Assembly: GCA_044226845.1 (NCBI GenBank)
Contig: JBGAGG010000016.1
Coordinates: forward strand, 47,500-111,499
Reading direction: 5' to 3'
Source: JAFDZO01 sp044226845
GTDB lineage: Bacteria > Bacteroidota > Ignavibacteria > Tepidaquicellales > Tepidaquicellaceae
DNA length: 64,000 nt
In this document: positions 60,647 through 64,000 of the stretch, piece after piece
Position numbering within the stretch: the first letter of the stretch is position 1
Layout: every line of letters starts with the position of its first letter
Program-made: the position numbers and the translations under genes
The notes under the pieces: generated by a model
The model's database searches: none
Seen by the model: the letters and a program-made list of their open reading frames with translations, nothing else
What the model was told of the DNA's origin: nothing

Positions 60647-62242
60647 ATGAAAACCCTGCTCGTTACAATTTTATTTTTACTTTCCTCAGTTTATTCATAC
60701 TCTCAAAATTCAGAACAATGGGTCGCAAGATACAACGGTTCAGGTAATATGACTGATGCTGTCAATAAAACAAAAGTTGACCGGTTTGGCAATATCTATA
60801 TTTCAGGCTACACAAATAGCACCGGCGGCAATATAGATTTTTGCGTTCTTAAATATAATTCTGCAGGGACTCTTCTATGGTCAAGAACATACGACGGACC
60901 GAATCACTTAACAGATGATGCTTATGCAATGACGATAGACAACGATGCGAATGTATATTTAACAGGAGTGAGTTATACCGAAATGGGTACTCCCAACGGT
61001 GTAGATATGGTTACAATTAAATACAGCGCTTCCGGTGAAATACTTTGGCTTACTAACTTCGGACACATGTTTCCTTCCTCAATTGCAGTTGATGAAGCAG
61101 GTAATGTTTTTGTTACAGCAAATGGTTTTGCTCTTCATGGTTTTACTCAGTTTATTCTCGTAAAATATAACTCGGCAGGCGTACAGGAATGGGACAGCTA
61201 TCCTTCAGGAACGGAAGTGACACATGCTAAAGGAGTAACAACAGATTTATCAGGAAATATAATTGTAACAGGAGAAGAAGGCTTTGGTGATTCAAAGTTA
61301 GGTATCTGGAAATTCAATTCATCCGGAAATCTTTTATGGGAAGCATTTTATCGGTATTCGGCAGAAGGAGGTAACAGGGGAGTGTTTATTAAAACCGATG
61401 CAGTGGGAAATGTTTATGTTGGAGGTGAAAGCACAAGTTCGGGAGCTTCTGATTGTGATTTCGTAACTCTAAAATATAACTCCGCGGGTGAAAAGCTATG
61501 GTCTGCTATCTATTATGGTTCTGAACAGTGGGATCAATTTATAAGAGGACTGGTTTTAGATGCCGAGCAAAATGTTTACATTACAGGAAATAGCAATTCA
61601 GATTATGCAACAATAAAATACAACGAAAACGGTGAGCTGCAATGGTGTTCAATTTATAACGGGGAAGCAAATGACCGTGATGAAGTTTATGGTATCGCTG
61701 TTGATAAAGAGTCTAATGTTTATATTACAGGATGGAGCTCAGGACTTGAAAGCATGGACTGCGTAACTATTAAGTACAACACTTACGGAGTTCAGCAGTG
61801 GAAGCAGGCTTACCACGGTTCAGTGCCCGGCACTAACTGCACAAATTCTATAGTGGTAGATTCTTCAGGCAATGTTTTTGTATCGGGATTCAGCGAAGGA
61901 GAAGGAACTCAGGCAGATATAATATTAATAAAGTATGGAAATACAACTGAAGTAAATCCTGTATCAACGCAGCTGCCTACAAAGTATTCGCTTGCGCAGA
62001 ATTATCCAAATCCTTTTAATCCGAATACGAGTATAGAATTTTCTTTACCTGAAAAGTCATTCGCAAAACTAAAGGTATTTGATTTTCTCGGAAGAGAAGT
62101 TGCAAGCCTTGTAAATGAAAATTTATCAGCTGGCACATACCGATATAATTTCAACGGAATAAATCTCGCAAGCGGAATGTATTTCTACAAACTTGAAACG
62201 GAAAACTTTTCAAATACTAAGAAAATGATATTGGTGAAGTAA
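60647..62242 (+). CDS. T9SS-secreted SBBP-repeat (beta-propeller) protein
   Basis: A signal peptide (about 20 residues, YSYSQ) is followed by about seven SBBP-type repeats of 50-60 residues, each with the pattern D..GN(V/I)Y(I/V)(T/S)G and KYN..G..LW (for example NIYISGYTNSTGG and TIKYNENGELQW). The C-terminal 85 residues are a T9SS sorting domain from QNYPNPFNPNTSIEF to KMILVK. It is probably a surface or secreted binding protein; no enzyme motif is visible. Confidence 0.9.
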   Translation: MKTLLVTILFLLSSVYSYSQNSEQWVARYNGSGNMTDAVNKTKVDRFGNIYISGYTNSTGGNIDFCVLKYNSAGTLLWSRTYDGPNHLTDDAYAMTIDNDANVYLTGVSYTEMGTPNGVDMVTIKYSASGEILWLTNFGHMFPSSIAVDEAGNVFVTANGFALHGFTQFILVKYNSAGVQEWDSYPSGTEVTHAKGVTTDLSGNIIVTGEEGFGDSKLGIWKFNSSGNLLWEAFYRYSAEGGNRGVFIKTDAVGNVYVGGESTSSGASDCDFVTLKYNSAGEKLWSAIYYGSEQWDQFIRGLVLDAEQNVYITGNSNSDYATIKYNENGELQWCSIYNGEANDRDEVYGIAVDKESNVYITGWSSGLESMDCVTIKYNTYGVQQWKQAYHGSVPGTNCTNSIVVDSSGNVFVSGFSEGEGTQADIILIKYGNTTEVNPVSTQLPTKYSLAQNYPNPFNPNTSIEFSLPEKSFAKLKVFDFLGREVASLVNENLSAGTYRYNFNGINLASGMYFYKLETENFSNTKKMILVK

Positions 62243-62257
62243 TTACTCATTTAACGC

Positions 62258-62290
62258 CATGTTCCCCTCCTTGTAAAGGAGGGGAACATG
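62258..62290. repeat. Perfect 33-base palindrome, 15-base arms
   Basis: CATGTTCCCCTCCTT and AAGGAGGGGAACATG flank GTA without mismatch. The CCCCTCCTT/AAGGAGGGG core is shared with the palindrome at 21897-21919. It follows the SBBP gene and may act as its terminator, but no T run follows. Confidence 0.75.
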
Positions 62291-62375
62291 TTACACAATA
62301 ATTCATAATTCTGCATTTACAATTCTAAATTCAAAATACCTATCTCTTCCCATCCATTCTTCTTATTTTCCATCT

Positions 62376-63002
62376 ATGAAAATCCTTTCAGCAGAGTACG
62401 TTAAAAGCGCAGTGCGTATGGCGCAATGCCCGCCGCCCGTCATTCCCGAGTTTGCCTTCATCGGCCGCTCGAACGTGGGAAAGTCGTCGCTCATTAATAT
62501 GATTACCAACAAAAACGGACTTGCAAAGACATCGGCTAAGCAGGGAAAGACCGTTACGATAAATCACTTCATCATAAATAAAGATAACAAAGATAAAAAC
62601 AGCAAGAGCTACTACCTTGTTGACCTGCCCGGCTACGGCTATGCATCCCGCTCAATAAAAATGCGCGAGGCATGGGAGAAAGCTCTCTGGGAATATGCAA
62701 CAAAGCGCGAGAACCTGAGGTATTTATTTATACTCATTGACTCAAGAATTCCTCCGCAGAAAATTGATATCGAATTCATTAATAAATGCGGCGAGAACGG
62801 AATACCGATAGTGCTTACCTTTACTAAAACGGATAAAGAAAGCGAATCGAAGATAAATAAAAATATAGCTGCTTTCAAAGAAGAGCTCGGCAAGTACTGG
62901 GATGAACTTCCTATCATGATTGAAACATCATCGCTAAATAAAAAAGGCAAGCCGGAGATATTGAGATTTCTGGATGAAAACCTAACGTCAATTAGCAATT
63001 AA
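62376..63002 (+). CDS. engB: Ribosome-biogenesis GTP-binding protein EngB/YihA
   Basis: The 208-residue GTPase has the P loop GRSNVGKS (residues 30-37), a switch region TSAKQGKTVTINHF, G3 in VDLPGYGYA, and G4 TKTD. These are the features of EngB, which helps assemble the large ribosomal subunit. A Lys/Asp/Asn-rich insert (NKDNKDKNSK) sits before the G3 strand. It is transcribed alone between secreted-protein genes. Confidence 0.96.
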   Translation: MKILSAEYVKSAVRMAQCPPPVIPEFAFIGRSNVGKSSLINMITNKNGLAKTSAKQGKTVTINHFIINKDNKDKNSKSYYLVDLPGYGYASRSIKMREAWEKALWEYATKRENLRYLFILIDSRIPPQKIDIEFINKCGENGIPIVLTFTKTDKESESKINKNIAAFKEELGKYWDELPIMIETSSLNKKGKPEILRFLDENLTSISN

Positions 63003-63140
63003 TAATTAACAATTAGCAGCTGTTTCTCTTACCATCATTACATCATTTTTAATCATATCAATCAGTGATTTAATATCCCAACAAAATCCATTTTATTTCG
63101 TAATAAAACTTATCATTTTCTCCCAAACTCAACCACTTAA

Positions 63141-64000
63141 ATGAAGAAGATCTTTACAGTAGTATTTTTAATATGCTGTTCGTATTCCTTTGCCCAATCG
63201 GTATTATGGATGCGTTATCCTGCAATATCTCCCGACGGCCAGACAATTGCCTTCGAATACAAAGGCGATATTTACACAGTGCCTGCTTCAGGCGGCAGCG
63301 CTTCTCCGCTGACAATACATGAAGCTTATGATTACATGCCGGTCTGGTCACCCGATGGAAGAAGCATAGCCTTTGCATCTGACCGCAGCGGTAACATGGA
63401 TATCTATTTGATTTCATCCTATGGCGGCACACCGAAACGCCTGACATATTATTCTAATGGAGAATCTCCGTCAGCATTTACTCCCGACGGGCAAAATGTT
63501 ATTTTTAGCGGAGTAAGAATGGACTTAAATACTTCAATAAGTTTTCCTACAGGAGCATTGCCTGAGCTCTACAGCGTTTCAATCGATGGCGGACCTGTGA
63601 AGCAGATATTAACATCTACATGCGAAGATGCAGTAACGGATAAATCAGGCAATAGAATTTTATTCCACGATAGAAAAGGATACGAAGATAAATGGAGAAA
63701 GCATCACACATCTTCATTTGCAAGAGATGTATGGTGTTATGATAAAACGAATGAATCATTTACTAAGCTTACTGATTACATAGGTGAAGACAGAAATCCG
63801 GTTTTTTCCAACGATGAAAATACTGTTTATTACCTCAGTGAAAGAAGCGGTTCATTCAATGTGTGGAAAATGGATTTCAGAAATCCTTCCAATACAACTC
63901 AGTTAACATTTTTAGAAAATCATCCTGTTAGATTTTTAACAATATCGAAGGACGGAACATTATGTTTCTCATATGACGGAAAGCTATATACAATGCGAGA
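63141..64000 (+). CDS. Tricorn-protease-like secreted protein, N-terminal part (3' end cut by window)
   Basis: A signal peptide (MKKIFTVVFLICCSYSFAQ) precedes WD40/Tricorn-type beta-propeller repeats: YPAISPDGQTIAFEYKGDIY, PVWSPDGRSIAFASDRSG, FTPDGQNVIFSG and FSNDENTVYYLSERSG. In the family a PDZ and a C1-type S41 protease domain follow; these would lie past the window edge. The frame is open to the last base. It is likely an exported peptidase. Confidence 0.85.
   Translation, partial: MKKIFTVVFLICCSYSFAQSVLWMRYPAISPDGQTIAFEYKGDIYTVPASGGSASPLTIHEAYDYMPVWSPDGRSIAFASDRSGNMDIYLISSYGGTPKRLTYYSNGESPSAFTPDGQNVIFSGVRMDLNTSISFPTGALPELYSVSIDGGPVKQILTSTCEDAVTDKSGNRILFHDRKGYEDKWRKHHTSSFARDVWCYDKTNESFTKLTDYIGEDRNPVFSNDENTVYYLSERSGSFNVWKMDFRNPSNTTQLTFLENHPVRFLTISKDGTLCFSYDGKLYTMR

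Noticed and set aside
1..64000. CRISPR arrays, prophage, insertion sequences, rRNA or a known defence island
   Set aside because: No spaced direct repeats of CRISPR type, no transposase, integrase, Cas, restriction or toxin-antitoxin motif was found in any frame.

Overview
The window is AT-rich bacterial DNA from a member of the FCB superphylum, most likely an Ignavibacteria/Chlorobiota-type or neighbouring Bacteroidota lineage. The main evidence is eight secreted proteins that end in the type IX secretion (T9SS) sorting domain with the NYPNPFNP signature common in that group. An alternative complex III (Act) next to an A2-type haem-copper oxidase, many lipoproteins, several TTG/GTG starts and few clear Shine-Dalgarno sites point the same way. 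The species cannot be named from the sequence.

Layout. 1-2.3 kb: the end of a LigD-type polymerase domain, then an ECF sigma module that resembles CnrH/CnrY/CnrX. 2.5-8.3 kb: a tandem pair of T9SS beta-propeller-like proteins, a choice-of-anchor-J protein and a GH17-like glycosidase. 8.3-10.4 kb (minus strand): a patatin-like lipoprotein and a deoxyhypusine synthase-like enzyme. 10.6 kb: tRNA-Phe(GAA). 10.8-16.2 kb: an M14 carboxypeptidase and two other T9SS proteins, around a decayed psuK and an intact psuG. 16.3-22 kb: a repeat-rich intergenic region, a patatin paralogue that has lost its lipoprotein signal, a structured inverted repeat, and a minus-strand group (class C-like serine hydrolase, TetR regulator with a perfect operator palindrome, barrel-like protein, OXA-type class D beta-lactamase).

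22.2-37.8 kb is the core of the window: a respiratory supercluster on one strand. It encodes the pentahaem ActA, a small unnamed protein, ActB, ActC, an ActD-ActE fusion, ActF, a membrane-anchored cytochrome c, Sco, cytochrome oxidase subunits I, III, IV and II, haem O synthase, and a polytopic membrane protein ending in a cytochrome c domain. Together they would oxidise quinol, pass electrons through c-type haems to the CuA centre and reduce oxygen, with the assembly factors encoded alongside.

37.9-64 kb is mixed housekeeping and accessory DNA: a sirtuin, a second ECF sigma/anti-sigma pair, a CILP-like lipoprotein, dnaE, trxA, a YjbQ protein, an MFS transporter, a stand-alone RapZ C-terminal domain, a YbjQ protein, a membrane gene broken by one TGA, a radical SAM protein, DUF4349, glnA with an adjacent Lrp regulator and paired palindromes, a transmembrane-only ABC protein, DUF1272, a third ECF sigma operon, a T9SS SBBP-repeat protein, the GTPase EngB/YihA and the start of a Tricorn-like protease cut by the window edge.

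I saw no CRISPR array, insertion sequence, prophage, rRNA or obvious new defence system. The most unusual observations are gene decay (psuK, the lost lipoprotein signal, the TGA-broken membrane gene), two upstream regions that share unrelated repeat blocks, a structured inverted repeat after the serine hydrolase, and the compact respiratory cluster.
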